From: Verrucomicrobiota bacterium
Lineage (GTDB): Bacteria; Verrucomicrobiota; Verrucomicrobiia; Opitutales; Opitutaceae
DNA length: 33,210 nucleotides
Direction of reading: 5' to 3'
NCBI GenBank assembly: GCA_003641745.1
Contig: QNAI01000020.1
Coordinates: forward strand, 1 to 33,210
This document shows, one piece after another, positions 14,187 to 21,809 of this stretch. Below the pieces are notes generated by a model that worked only from the letters and a program-made list of their open reading frames with translations, did no database searches and was not told where the DNA came from. Made by a program: the position numbers and the translations under genes. Each line of letters begins with the position of its first letter. The first letter of the stretch is position 1.

Positions 14187-16031
14187 CTAACGGTTTTTCT
14201 TCTTCTTGCGTTTGGGCTGCGATGGCAGGCCGCGATTGAGTTTCTTTTCCTGCTGGGGACCCTTCCTGGCAACCACCTGTTTTGCCTTTTTCGTGTCCGT
14301 GATGGGCTTGACCAGCCCGGGATCCGGTCGCCGATTGGTCAGGTACTGCTGCCCGATGGTGAAGAGATTCTGCACTGTCCAGTAAAGGACCAGACCCGAT
14401 GAGAAGTTGTAGCAGATCACCAGGAAGATGAAGGGCATGAACTTGAACATCTTCGCCTGCATATTGTCGACCGTCGGGGTCGGCATCATCTTCATCTGGT
14501 AGAACATGGTGACACCCATGAACAAGGGCAGCAGGTTGATCGGGAACCCGGCGATCCGGGCCAGGGTGTCAGGCGCCGACAGATCGGCGATCCAGAGGAA
14601 CTCCGCAAACCTCAGTTCGGAAGCACTCTGCAACATGCGAAACAGACCAAAGAAGATGGGGATCTGAACGAAGATCGGCAGGCAGCCACCCAAAGGATTG
14701 ATCTTGTTGGCCTTGAAAAGCGCCAACGTCTCCTGCTGCTGCTTCTGCGAGTCGTCCTTGTACTTTTCGCGGATTTCCTTCAGCGGTTCCTGGATCTTCG
14801 CCATCCGCTTGGACGAACGGGCGGCCTGGGCGGTCAGAGGCCAGAGAATGGTCTTGATGATCAATGTCGTGATGATGATCGCGACCCCGTAATTCGGCAG
14901 GAATTCGTAGATCCATGTCATCAACTGCAGGAGCAGCTTTGAAAAGAATCCGAAAAATCCGAACTGCATGACCAGGTCCTGACGTTCCTCAAACTGCTCC
15001 AGTCGGGAAAATTCCTTCGGGCCGACGTAGAAGTCGAAGCCCAGGGTGGTTTCCGAGTCTGCTGCCAACTGAACCTGCTCGGTTTCCAGGCTGCCGGTAA
15101 TACCGATCCGGGGTTTACCCTCTCCCTCTATGATCGGAAATTCGACCCGCCGAGAGAGGATGCCCGTGCCCGGCTGGTCTGGTGTCAGGACGCTGGTGAA
15201 AAACTGATTCTTGACCGATGCCCAGACCGTTGAGCCGTCCCGGCGGATAATCGGCACGGGTTCCGATGAGCTCAGGCCAATAAAACTGAGCACGCCGCCA
15301 CCGCCAAATTTGTTCCGGCCGATGAACTTCGCCTTGTCCCCATTATAGTAGCCCACGTTCAGGTAAACCCCAGTGTCCTTTGCACTGATTGGGGCCGCCG
15401 TTCCCAGGTTGAGGGCAAGCCGCGGGGTGGCCAGCGCTTCATCCGAAAGATTCCTGAGCGTCATTTCATGACGGATGACATACGGATCTCCGCCACCGCC
15501 ATTGGCCACAACATACGATCGGGTGACCTCCAATCGCTCATCCACCGTAGCGCGAAAAACCACGGAGTACTGGTCCTGATCCACCACCTCGTAGGTCACC
15601 GAACCGTCGGCGCCGGGGAATCCGACCAGACTGAGCGCCGGGACGAAGCGCAATTCATTGAATACGTAAGGATCCTCGGATCCCTTTACCGCGAGATACT
15701 TGGCGAATTTCACATCCCGGACTGCGCCGCCTTTCCGAGTGAAATCGACCGATATGAATTCGTTTCCAAGGGTGATGATCTCGGAATCGTCCTCTGCGGC
15801 CTGCGCCTCGGCGATGAGGGGTTGAGCCGCCGTGATCGGCGGAGTTTCCAAGGGGACAATCGGCGAGGCCGGGGTCGCGAGTCCCTGAGACTCGCGCGGA
15901 TCCTGGGGAGCCGTCACCGGGACGGGTTGAGGCTGGGGCTGGGGCTTCGGAGCGTTCTTGCTACTCCAATAGAACGCGCCGAACGCTGCGACGAGCAGCA
16001 GAACTCCAATGACCGTATTCTTCTTGTCCAT
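14187..16031 (-). CDS. yidC: Membrane protein insertase YidC
   Basis: A 614-residue inner-membrane insertase (Oxa1/Alb3 family) that helps fold and insert membrane proteins with or without SecYEG. It has the Gram-negative layout: an N-terminal transmembrane anchor (about 6-25), a Pro-rich linker, a large periplasmic P1 domain (about 80-345), then the conserved core of about five helices. The core begins at FFSKLLLQLMTWIYEFLPNYG and includes the cytosolic coiled hairpin KRMAKIQEPLKEIREKYKDD and the GGCLPIFVQIPIFFGLF helix. It ends with a Lys/Arg-rich tail (KRKKKKNR) that probably contacts ribosomes. An ATG at 16029-16031 is used. It sits in the rpmH-rnpA-yidD-yidC order, but a 319-bp gap separates it from yidD, so it may have its own promoter. 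Confidence 0.97.
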   Translation of the reverse strand: MDKKNTVIGVLLLVAAFGAFYWSSKNAPKPQPQPQPVPVTAPQDPRESQGLATPASPIVPLETPPITAAQPLIAEAQAAEDDSEIITLGNEFISVDFTRKGGAVRDVKFAKYLAVKGSEDPYVFNELRFVPALSLVGFPGADGSVTYEVVDQDQYSVVFRATVDERLEVTRSYVVANGGGGDPYVIRHEMTLRNLSDEALATPRLALNLGTAAPISAKDTGVYLNVGYYNGDKAKFIGRNKFGGGGVLSFIGLSSSEPVPIIRRDGSTVWASVKNQFFTSVLTPDQPGTGILSRRVEFPIIEGEGKPRIGITGSLETEQVQLAADSETTLGFDFYVGPKEFSRLEQFEERQDLVMQFGFFGFFSKLLLQLMTWIYEFLPNYGVAIIITTLIIKTILWPLTAQAARSSKRMAKIQEPLKEIREKYKDDSQKQQQETLALFKANKINPLGGCLPIFVQIPIFFGLFRMLQSASELRFAEFLWIADLSAPDTLARIAGFPINLLPLFMGVTMFYQMKMMPTPTVDNMQAKMFKFMPFIFLVICYNFSSGLVLYWTVQNLFTIGQQYLTNRRPDPGLVKPITDTKKAKQVVARKGPQQEKKLNRGLPSQPKRKKKKNR

Positions 16032-16350
16032 TCAGATTCTCAGTGGGAAAAGTCGCGCTTCTATTGGCTCAATTCAGCGGATCCTGGACGGGGTCATTGC
16101 CCGGAATCGTATATCTCTATACGCGATCTAAGCTTTAACCCCTTACCCGGGCTCAAACAAAGGAATCCCATACCGGATTCAGATAAGCACATGTAAGCGC
16201 GAAAAAGGGGTTGATAAACAGGAATCCCCAGGCACGGGCAAGAATATTCAAGGTATTACCCGGGTTCATCGCCCGGAATTACCGGTTTCAAACCCGAGAT
16301 CGCCACTTTGGCCCTCTCTGCCGGGTCCCGACATTCTTCGTTCCTAATTC
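16032..16350. other. Gap between yidC and yidD
   Basis: This 319-bp stretch has no gene that I can support. It contains a decayed inverted element: GGGGTCA at 16090-16096 faces AACCCC at 16137-16142, with CGTATA/TATACG (16108-16113 and 16118-16123) at the centre. Next to yidD lies a 7-bp tandem repeat (16334-16368). A yidC promoter probably lies here but I see no clear one. Confidence 0.5.
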
Positions 16351-16368
16351 CTAATTCCTAATTCTTCG
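16334..16368. repeat. 7-bp tandem repeat at the end of yidD
   Basis: The plus strand reads TTCTTCG, then TTCCTAA three times (16341-16361), then TTCTTCG. The yidD stop codon (TAG, 16351-16353 on the minus strand) lies inside it. GAATTAGGAA, the same sequence read on the other strand, recurs downstream of the tRNA at 17556-17565 and 17578-17587. Confidence 0.8.
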
Positions 16369-16653
16369 TTCCTTCCTCTTTGACCTCTTTCCCGGGCCCG
16401 CAGGCACCGGATCATAGCCCCCGGGATGCCACGGATGACATCTGAGAATACGGCGAATGCTCAGCCACCCACCCCGCCAGAGCCCGTGCTCACGCAGGCA
16501 TCCACGGGCGTAGGTCGAGCATGAGGGTTGAAAACGACACCCGGAATGAGGTCCGAAGAGGGCGACCTTCATCGGCGACAGAAAGAGCTGGTAGAAGCGA
16601 ATGAACCCGTCCGCCACAATCGCGGGAATCCGATGCCAGCGAAATTCACTCAT
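16351..16653 (-). CDS. yidD: Membrane protein insertion efficiency factor YidD
   Basis: A ~100-residue membrane-associated protein that assists YidC-dependent insertion. The family core is clear: [12 protein letters not shown], then [12 protein letters not shown] with the conserved cysteines (CRF.PSCS.YA), [30 protein letters not shown] use the ATG at 16651-16653; an alternative ATG at 16681-16683 adds ten basic residues and also avoids the rnpA overlap, while the longest frame to 16734 would overlap rnpA by 38 bp. The last residues (KRKERRIRN) and the stop codon are encoded by a 7-bp tandem repeat, so the C-terminal tail is repeat-derived. The gene lies between rnpA and yidC as usual. Confidence 0.93.
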   Translation of the reverse strand: MSEFRWHRIPAIVADGFIRFYQLFLSPMKVALFGPHSGCRFQPSCSTYARGCLREHGLWRGGWLSIRRILRCHPWHPGGYDPVPAGPGKRSKRKERRIRN

Positions 16654-16696
16654 TAAACCACGGCGTGCCCTCCATGGCTTCATGCGACGGAGGGGG

Positions 16697-17086
16697 CTAC
16701 AAGCAAGTATTGCCCCGTAAACCAACCTGGTCAACCGCCTTCAAGAACCGGGCTTCGAGTTGCCCGAACGGAACGCCCACAGCCGAAGACCGCATGACCA
16801 ATACCAGGTCAACCGCCGATCCCAGCTTGCGTTGGTGATGCCTGAAGATCTCCCGCATCTGTCGTCGAAGACGATTGCGAAAAACGGCGTGGCCCACTCT
16901 TCGCGACGTGATCACCCCGAGACGTGGACCCGGGATTCCGGCATCTTTCTCCATCCGGACAAGGATCTGAAACAGAAAAACGCCGCAATTGATGCGACGT
17001 CCCTTCTGACGAACCACTTGAAAATCGCGCTGCCGCCGCAGATGCTGGTGCGGAAGAAAACGCATATCTGCCCGTGTTTCGGGCAT
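16697..17086 (-). CDS. rnpA: Ribonuclease P protein component
   Basis: The basic protein subunit that helps RNase P RNA bind pre-tRNA substrates. It has 129 residues. The diagnostic RNR element is at 69-83 ([15 protein letters not shown]), preceded by [16 protein letters not shown]. The N-terminal [16 protein letters not shown] (16-31) is the usual aromatic/basic start. The ATG at 17084-17086 is used, although an internal ATG at residue 8 (MRFLPHQHL) is an equally good start. It begins 9 bp after the rpmH stop and is certainly co-transcribed with rpmH. Confidence 0.94.
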   Translation of the reverse strand: MPETRADMRFLPHQHLRRQRDFQVVRQKGRRINCGVFLFQILVRMEKDAGIPGPRLGVITSRRVGHAVFRNRLRRQMREIFRHHQRKLGSAVDLVLVMRSSAVGVPFGQLEARFLKAVDQVGLRGNTCL

Positions 17087-17094
17087 AAGAGAAA

Positions 17095-17232
17095 TCAGAC
17101 CACTGTAAGGCGCTTGCGGCCTTTCCTGCGACGTTTGGCGATGACCTGACGGCCCCCGCGGGTGGACATACGAGCGCGAAACCCGATCTTGCGGGCGCGT
17201 TTCTTGTTGTGAGGACGAAAGGTCGGTTGCAT
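17095..17232 (-). CDS. rpmH: 50S ribosomal protein L34
   Basis: A 45-residue, very basic protein starting [19 protein letters not shown] and ending with [11 protein letters not shown], which is the universal L34 pattern (MKRTFQPS..KR.R.HGFR.RM.T..GR.V...RR.KGR..L). The ATG at 17230-17232 gives the family length; a longer frame up to 17283 would add unconserved residues. It is the first gene of the rpmH-rnpA-yidD run. Confidence 0.97.
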   Translation of the reverse strand: MQPTFRPHNKKRARKIGFRARMSTRGGRQVIAKRRRKGRKRLTVV

Positions 17233-17253
17233 GGCGAAATGGAAAAGAGGGAG

Positions 17254-17283
17254 AACATGCCGAGCCATTCTGCCCTTTGTCAA
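17254..17283 (-). promoter_or_regulatory. Candidate rpmH promoter
   Basis: On the minus strand a perfect -35 TTGACA (17278-17283) is followed after 18 bp by CATGTT (17254-17259). It lies 22 bp upstream of the rpmH ATG. The -35 is consensus while the -10 is weak. Confidence 0.5.
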
Positions 17284-17428
17284 CCCTTCTTGGAAAGATG
17301 TGATTTCAGGATTCTCCCACCAAGGAGCAGGTGGAGCGCGGTCGGTTTACCCTCCAAAGCCTCATGCGAAGGAAGGCCGGACGCGCCGCTTCGGATCCGC
17401 ATGGGGTTTGGCCCTCGCGAAAAAATAC

Positions 17429-17456
17429 TTGCGCGAGCCCTGTCCGCATCTACGTT
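17429..17456 (+). promoter_or_regulatory. Candidate tRNA-Glu promoter
   Basis: TTGCGC (17429-17434) and TACGTT (17451-17456) are separated by 16 bp and would start transcription about 10 bp before the mature tRNA at 17474. Both hexamers are partial matches to sigma-70 consensus. Confidence 0.4.
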
Positions 17457-17473
17457 CCTCCGTTTCCACGGTA

Positions 17474-17551
17474 GTCCCCTTCGTCTAGTCAGGCCTAGGA
17501 CACCACCCTTTCACGGTGAGAACAGGGGTTCGAATCCCCTAGGGGACGCCA
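17474..17551 (+). tRNA. tRNA-Glu(TTC)
   Basis: The sequence folds as a cloverleaf. The acceptor stem is GTCCCCT / AGGGGAC (17474-17480 with 17541-17547). A D-arm begins with TCGTCTAG. The anticodon loop CTTTCAC (17508-17514) has TTC at 17510-17512, and the T-arm is AGGGG TTCGAAT CCCCT. The discriminator is G17548, and CCA is encoded (17549-17551). It closely matches typical bacterial tRNA-Glu apart from a terminal C-A mismatch in the anticodon stem. Its 3' end and downstream flank are duplicated at 17702-17828. Confidence 0.96.
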
Positions 17552-17658
17552 TTTTGAATTAGGAAGGCAGACTTAAGAATTAGGAAGTGATCTGCCGCAC
17601 AATGAATCGGTCCAGGGGATGAGGACCCCGGGGTTCGACGGAGCGAAGCGGAGATGGG
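17533..17658 (+). repeat. Direct repeat copy 1 (tRNA 3' end plus flank)
   Basis: It starts in the T-arm of tRNA-Glu (AATCCCCTAGGGGACGCC) and runs through the flank to GCGGAGATGGG. It aligns with 17702-17828 over about 126 bp with one 1-bp indel and scattered substitutions, a spacing of 169-170 bp. Confidence 0.85.
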
Positions 17659-17701
17659 ACGCGCAGAGCGCGGGTGCGCAGCACTTGGCCACAGGCCAAC
17701 C

Positions 17702-17828
17702 AATCCCCTAGGGGACGCCATTTTCAATTAAGAAGGCAGACTTATGAGTTAGGAAGTTATCTGCCGCACAATGAACCAATCCAGGGGATGAAAACCCTCA
17801 GGGTTCGACGCAGCGTAGCGGAGATGGG
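17702..17828 (+). repeat. Direct repeat copy 2 (tRNA 3' end plus flank)
   Basis: It repeats AATCCCCTAGGGGACGCCATTTT, including the whole 3' acceptor strand and CCA of tRNA-Glu, then the same ~105-bp flank as copy 1. There is no tRNA body before it. It could be a tandem duplication or an attachment-site-like scar. The rest of the gap to purC (17829-17972) shows only a small CGATCT/AGATCG hairpin (17845-17858). Confidence 0.85.
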
Positions 17829-17972
17829 GTCTATACCCAGTCCGCGATCTTCAGATCGAGGTCCTTCATTGCTTCGTTCCTTTGCCGTTCAACTCATCCC
17901 TCCTCTTGTGCTTGTTTGTGGGCCCGATTTCGCCATGACTAGTGGGCGTCGCCCCTGCCACCACACCCGCCG

Positions 17973-18881
17973 ATGAACTACGAGCAAATCGCCGCCAATC
18001 TCCCTGAAACCGCTGTCTGCGAGATAAATGACCTGCCGTGGCCGCGGATTTCGTCGGGCAAGGTCCGGGAAATCTTCGATCTGGGTGATCGCCTCCTCCT
18101 GGTCGCCAGCGATCGCATATCGGCTTTTGATGTCATCCTCTCCCAAGGCATTCCCGGAAAGGGAATCATCCTGACCCAGCTCAGCCTGTTCTGGTTCGAG
18201 CAACTCAAGGATCTGGTCGCCGATCACCTCGTCCCTGACCAGGAATCCGTCCTCAGGGACGAACTCAAGTTGTCCACCGACCTGCAGCTGCGCAGCATGG
18301 TCGTCCGGAAACTCGATCCCCTGCCCATCGAATGCGTGGTTCGCGGCTACCTGGCCGGAAGTGGATGGGTCTCCTACCAGAAGGATGGCACGGTCTGCGG
18401 CCACACCCTTTCCGAAGGTCTGTCGGAAGCGGAGAGGCTGCCGGAATCGATTTTTACCCCAACCACCAAAGCCCATACCGGCCATGATGAGCCAATCGAC
18501 GCGATCATCGGGCGAAAGATGGTGGGTGAAACCGTCTTCAGTGAGGTTGAGATGCTGAGCCGGGCCGTTTACGATCGCGGGCGCGAAATCGCGGCGCCCG
18601 CGGGGATCATCCTTGCCGATACCAAATTCGAATTCGGTCTGGATAACGCAGGCACTCTCTTTCTGATCGACGAGGTCCTGACACCCGACTCGTCACGCTT
18701 CTGGGAAGCGGCCACCTATCGGACCGGCATGTCGCCCCAGAGCTACGACAAGCAGTTTGTCCGCGACTATCTGCTTACCCTCGATTGGGATCACAAACCG
18801 CCCTCACCCGACCTGCCCGACGAGATCATCACCAAGACCCAGGAAAAATACCTGACCGCGCTCCGACGGCTGACGACCTGA
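17973..18881 (+). CDS. purC: Phosphoribosylaminoimidazole-succinocarboxamide synthase (SAICAR synthetase)
   Basis: A 302-residue enzyme of de novo purine synthesis. It condenses CAIR with aspartate using ATP to give SAICAR. Family signatures are SGKVREIFDLGDRLLLVASDRISAFDV (28-54), GKGIILTQLSLFWF, CVVRGYLAGSGW (120-131), and LADTKFEFGL with LIDEVLTPDSSRFW (about 215-248), which hold the nucleotide and metal ligands. The length matches the ~300-residue long form. The ATG at 17973 directly begins the conserved N-terminus. It is a single gene downstream of the tRNA repeats. After the stop a GGACCGGTCC palindrome (18896-18905) has no T-run. Confidence 0.97.
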   Translation: MNYEQIAANLPETAVCEINDLPWPRISSGKVREIFDLGDRLLLVASDRISAFDVILSQGIPGKGIILTQLSLFWFEQLKDLVADHLVPDQESVLRDELKLSTDLQLRSMVVRKLDPLPIECVVRGYLAGSGWVSYQKDGTVCGHTLSEGLSEAERLPESIFTPTTKAHTGHDEPIDAIIGRKMVGETVFSEVEMLSRAVYDRGREIAAPAGIILADTKFEFGLDNAGTLFLIDEVLTPDSSRFWEAATYRTGMSPQSYDKQFVRDYLLTLDWDHKPPSPDLPDEIITKTQEKYLTALRRLTT

Positions 18882-19015
18882 TCCTCTGAAAAAAGGACCG
18901 GTCCCTGCTACAGCCCGATTCACGCTACCGCTCGCCGTTTTGTAACAAATTTTATTTCAAAACCAGAGGTTTCGATCGAAACCTTGATCTGACCGAGGCA
19001 ACCTGTTAGCGGTGT

Positions 19016-19936
19016 ATAATCACCTTTGCCACCTACGCTGCGCGGGAATCGGAACTCGACAACGTCTGCATCCTCGCTCGAAGCCTCCGCGCTTTCGGAG
19101 GGAACCATGGCGATGCGCCTGTTCGCGTCTATGTGCCCTTCGCCATGGCCGAGAGTGGCGCGCCCGCCCTGCATGAATTTCGCGACCTCGGTATTGCCAT
19201 GGAGACGGTCGGAGAGGTGGAGGAAGACGCTGCCTGGTATTACTATGCCCGGAAGGTCTTCGCCGCCGCACAGGCTGAGGCCGACCTGGCGGAGACGGGC
19301 GAAACCCTGGCCTGGCTGGATGAGGACACCGTCTTCCTGCAGGAACCGGCGGAATTCAACTTACCCGAGGGGGTCAGTCTGGGTTACCGTCCGGTGATGC
19401 ACCGGAACATCGGCCTACGGGTTGAGGATCGCGTCGACTCATTCTGGCAGCGAGTGTTCGATGACCTGTCCGTTTCCCCCGCCACTCTCTTTCCGATGGT
19501 CACCCCATCCGACGGCGAGACCATCCGACCCTACATCAATGCCGGGTGCCTCATCGTAAGCCCAGACCGTGGCCTGCTGAGGAAGTGGGCCGAATATTGG
19601 CCGATCCTTTATCGCGACCCCGATCTGAGGCGGATGTGCAAGGCCGATATCAGGAAGCGGATCTTCCTCCACCAAGTCGCCCTGACCTGCGCGTTCCTCA
19701 ACCACCTGCGACCCGATGAACGCCTGGAGTTGTCGTCCCGCATCAACTACCCGATCTTCTTCAAGGAAATGTTTGGCGGTGCACGGGAATTCGACGACCT
19801 GACCGACGTCACCACGTTCCGCCACGAATCCTACTTCAGGGATCCAGCACCTGACTGGGAGGATCGTCTGAAAGGTCCCGCCGGCCGCATCGACTGGATC
19901 AGGACCCACATCGCCCGGAAACCGGTTGAACGGTAG
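19016..19936 (+). CDS. Glycosyltransferase-like protein, start codon unclear
   Basis: A protein of about 270-306 residues resembling GT-A fold nucleotide-sugar transferases. It has a Rossmann-like opening (ITFATYAARESELDNVCILA, from 19019), then VRVYVPF, and a DxD-like WLDEDTVFL, followed by alternating alpha/beta blocks. Substrate and product are unknown. The first canonical start is GTG at 19133, but the convincing coding sequence continues upstream to 19019 and then meets TAG at 19007-19009 with no ATG, GTG or TTG in frame. Either the start is rare (ATA/ATC), or a small indel (GTGTATAATCACC at 19012-19024) has broken the true N-terminus. A TATAAT lies at 19015-19020. A TGACCCC half repeat follows right after the TAG stop. 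Confidence 0.65.
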   Translation: MITFATYAARESELDNVCILARSLRAFGGNHGDAPVRVYVPFAMAESGAPALHEFRDLGIAMETVGEVEEDAAWYYYARKVFAAAQAEADLAETGETLAWLDEDTVFLQEPAEFNLPEGVSLGYRPVMHRNIGLRVEDRVDSFWQRVFDDLSVSPATLFPMVTPSDGETIRPYINAGCLIVSPDRGLLRKWAEYWPILYRDPDLRRMCKADIRKRIFLHQVALTCAFLNHLRPDERLELSSRINYPIFFKEMFGGAREFDDLTDVTTFRHESYFRDPAPDWEDRLKGPAGRIDWIRTHIARKPVER

Positions 19937-20323
19937 ACCTGACCCCTTTGACGGATTCCCCAAGAAGGGCAACCGTCGCTATTTCTGCACATTGACCGGG
20001 GCCGGTGCTTTCAGGGTGAACTCCAGCAGGCGACCGCGGGGAATCACGATCGAGTCTCCTCTTTTCAGGCCCAAAGGCCATCCCTGCGTAACACTCTCTC
20101 CCTTGGCTGAATCTCACCGGTTCCGGGTCCAATGATTGGGGTACGCTCATGACTCAGTGCCATTCGGGTCGGTCGTATTCCGAGACCGCGGGAGCAGTCA
20201 AAATACAAGCCCCAAACGGCCAATCTGAATCAGGCGAACCATTCACAAGAGTCGACCCTTCAGCTGACCTCAAGAAGCCTTGCATTCGACGGCAACTTTA
20301 CGCACCTATTCCTGACCGATGCC
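19937..20323. other. Intergenic region with a gene remnant
   Basis: It begins with ACCTGACCCCTTT directly after the preceding stop codon, a half copy of the GGGGTCA family. A 44-codon minus-strand remnant occupies 19979-20113. I see no complete gene; a 60-codon plus-strand frame at 20149-20331 has no protein-like composition. Confidence 0.55.
19979..20113 (-). pseudogene. C-terminal remnant of an exported or wall-associated protein
   Basis: A 44-codon frame on the minus strand reads ...LKRGDSIVIPRGRLLEFTLKAPAPV... to a TAG. It is preceded by an in-frame TGA (20114-20116) with no start codon. The pattern 'G..V.IP.GT.LEF.L..P..V' resembles the tail of conserved exported proteins I have seen in Verrucomicrobia, but no family name can be given. 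Confidence 0.4.
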
Positions 20324-21520
20324 ATGACTGAACAAGCCACAGCCAAACACCTGCGGATTCTCGGACTGGCACTCGTTTGCTTCGTCACCTCAAGCATCCT
20401 TGCCGACGAAGCGGCTTCATCTGAAACCGGCGAGACAGATTCCGGGCAGACAGCGGAGACCGAGGAAAAGGATTCGATGTTTTTCGATCCGGAGGATGAC
20501 TGGCTGGATATCACCAAATTTGTGGATTCGGCCTACGGGTTCGTCCCATTGGTCATTCCCATAACCGAACCGGCGGTCGGTTATGGAGCAGTCGCCCTGA
20601 TGGCATTTCTGGACAGACCGGATAATCTGGCGGAGGGCGAAACCATGCGGCCGGACACTACCGCCGTCGGCGGCCTGGCCACCGAAAACGGCACCTGGGG
20701 CGTGTTTGGGGCGGACATCAGGCATTGGGCGGACGGTCGGATCGAATCGCTGGCCGCGGGTGGCTACGTCGATGTGAATCTCCGCTATTACCCGGACACC
20801 GGTGACGGCAAGTCCCTGGACTATAATATGAAGGTCCCGTTCGGGGCTATCCGGGGTCGCTACCGTTTCAAAGGCACCCCATGGTCGGCCGCCCTCGGGT
20901 ATTTACTGGCCGAGACCCGAGTGACCATCTCGGGCGACCTCCTTCCTCCGGGAACCGAGGTTTCCGAGTACAGTCTTCGGATGGCTGCTCTCAACCCCGC
21001 GCTCACCTACGATTCACGTGACAATATATTCACCCCGCGGAGCGGGCTCTTCGCCCAGGCCTCCGCCCAGTTCTACAGCGATGCCTGGGGCAGTGAGGAC
21101 ACCTATCAGATACCCGCGTTCCTGAGTTTCGGGTTCTACCCGGCCACCGAGGAAATTACCCTCGGGCTCAAGGTCGGCGCCCGGACCGCTCATGGGGATG
21201 TGCCGTTCTACCAGCTGCCGTTCATCATGTTGCGCGGCGTTCCGGTTCTGCGCTACCAGGGAGATACTGTCGGTGAACTCGAGGCGGAGGTCCGCTGGCA
21301 GTTCTACAAACGTTTCAGCCTGGTTGGATTTGGCGGCCACGGCGCCGCCCGGTTCGACAACGGAACGGAAACCACCACTCAATCGGCAACCACCTACGGC
21401 TTGGGATTCAGGTATGAAATCGCTCGTGGCTATGGGATGCATATGGGCATCGACATCGCCCGCGGCCCCGAGGACACCATCCTCTATGTTCAATTCGGCA
21501 GCGCCTGGTTCTCGCCCTGA
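20324..21520 (+). CDS. Omp85/BamA-like outer-membrane beta-barrel protein
   Basis: A 398-residue exported protein with a signal peptide (hydrophobic 11-24, probable cleavage near SSILA-D). After an acidic Ser/Glu-rich linker, the remainder is amphipathic beta-strand. It has the bacterial surface antigen (Omp85/D15) C-terminal barrel features: LTYDSRDNIFTPRSGLFAQASAQFY (about 224-248), PFYQLPFIMLRGVPVLRYQGD (about 287-307), and a C-terminal aromatic strand ending ILYVQFGSAWFSP. There is no room for POTRA domains, so it is a single-barrel member, not BamA itself. A transport or assembly role in the outer membrane is likely but unspecified. A perfect 62-bp palindrome begins at its stop codon. 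Confidence 0.82.
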   Translation: MTEQATAKHLRILGLALVCFVTSSILADEAASSETGETDSGQTAETEEKDSMFFDPEDDWLDITKFVDSAYGFVPLVIPITEPAVGYGAVALMAFLDRPDNLAEGETMRPDTTAVGGLATENGTWGVFGADIRHWADGRIESLAAGGYVDVNLRYYPDTGDGKSLDYNMKVPFGAIRGRYRFKGTPWSAALGYLLAETRVTISGDLLPPGTEVSEYSLRMAALNPALTYDSRDNIFTPRSGLFAQASAQFYSDAWGSEDTYQIPAFLSFGFYPATEEITLGLKVGARTAHGDVPFYQLPFIMLRGVPVLRYQGDTVGELEAEVRWQFYKRFSLVGFGGHGAARFDNGTETTTQSATTYGLGFRYEIARGYGMHMGIDIARGPEDTILYVQFGSAWFSP

Positions 21521-21581
21521 AACAAACCGTAGCAACTATGTAGCAACTACGTAGTTGCTACATAGTTGCTACGGTTTGTTT
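21520..21581. repeat. Perfect 62-bp palindrome after the beta-barrel gene
   Basis: Arms 21520-21550 and 21551-21581 are perfect reverse complements (31 of 31) with no spacer. The arms contain CGTAGCAACTATGTAGCAACTACG, in which GTAGCAACTA occurs twice. The palindrome starts with the last base of the TGA stop. A TTTTCTTTG run follows on the plus strand, so it probably ends the beta-barrel transcript. Confidence 0.92.
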
Positions 21582-21809
21582 TCTTTGTATTCAATAAATA
21601 AATACCTCTTCCACACCCCTGATCCGGAGGAGGGACAGGCGGGAAAGAAGCACCAGTGAATCGCGCGGACCCGGAATGTCACGGCGTCGCACAGCCCGGA
21701 TGGGCGGTCGTGTCCTGCCTGATGCGATCGCGACCTTCCCATAGGTGCGCGCAAGGCATGTTTCCCGACTTCTTACTTCTGCCTTCAAACTTCACCCTTC
21801 AAACTCCCC

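Noticed and set aside
17233-17473. Replication origin near rpmH
   Set aside because: Although rpmH-rnpA is often near oriC, there is no dnaA gene, TTATCCACA box cluster or AT-rich unwinding region here.
20149-20331. 60-codon plus-strand frame before the beta-barrel gene
   Set aside because: Composition is not protein-like and it overlaps the start of the true gene in another frame.
21569-21788. Two 61-65 codon minus-strand frames
   Set aside because: They overlap each other in different frames in a repeat-like gap and lack domain features or a ribosome-binding site.
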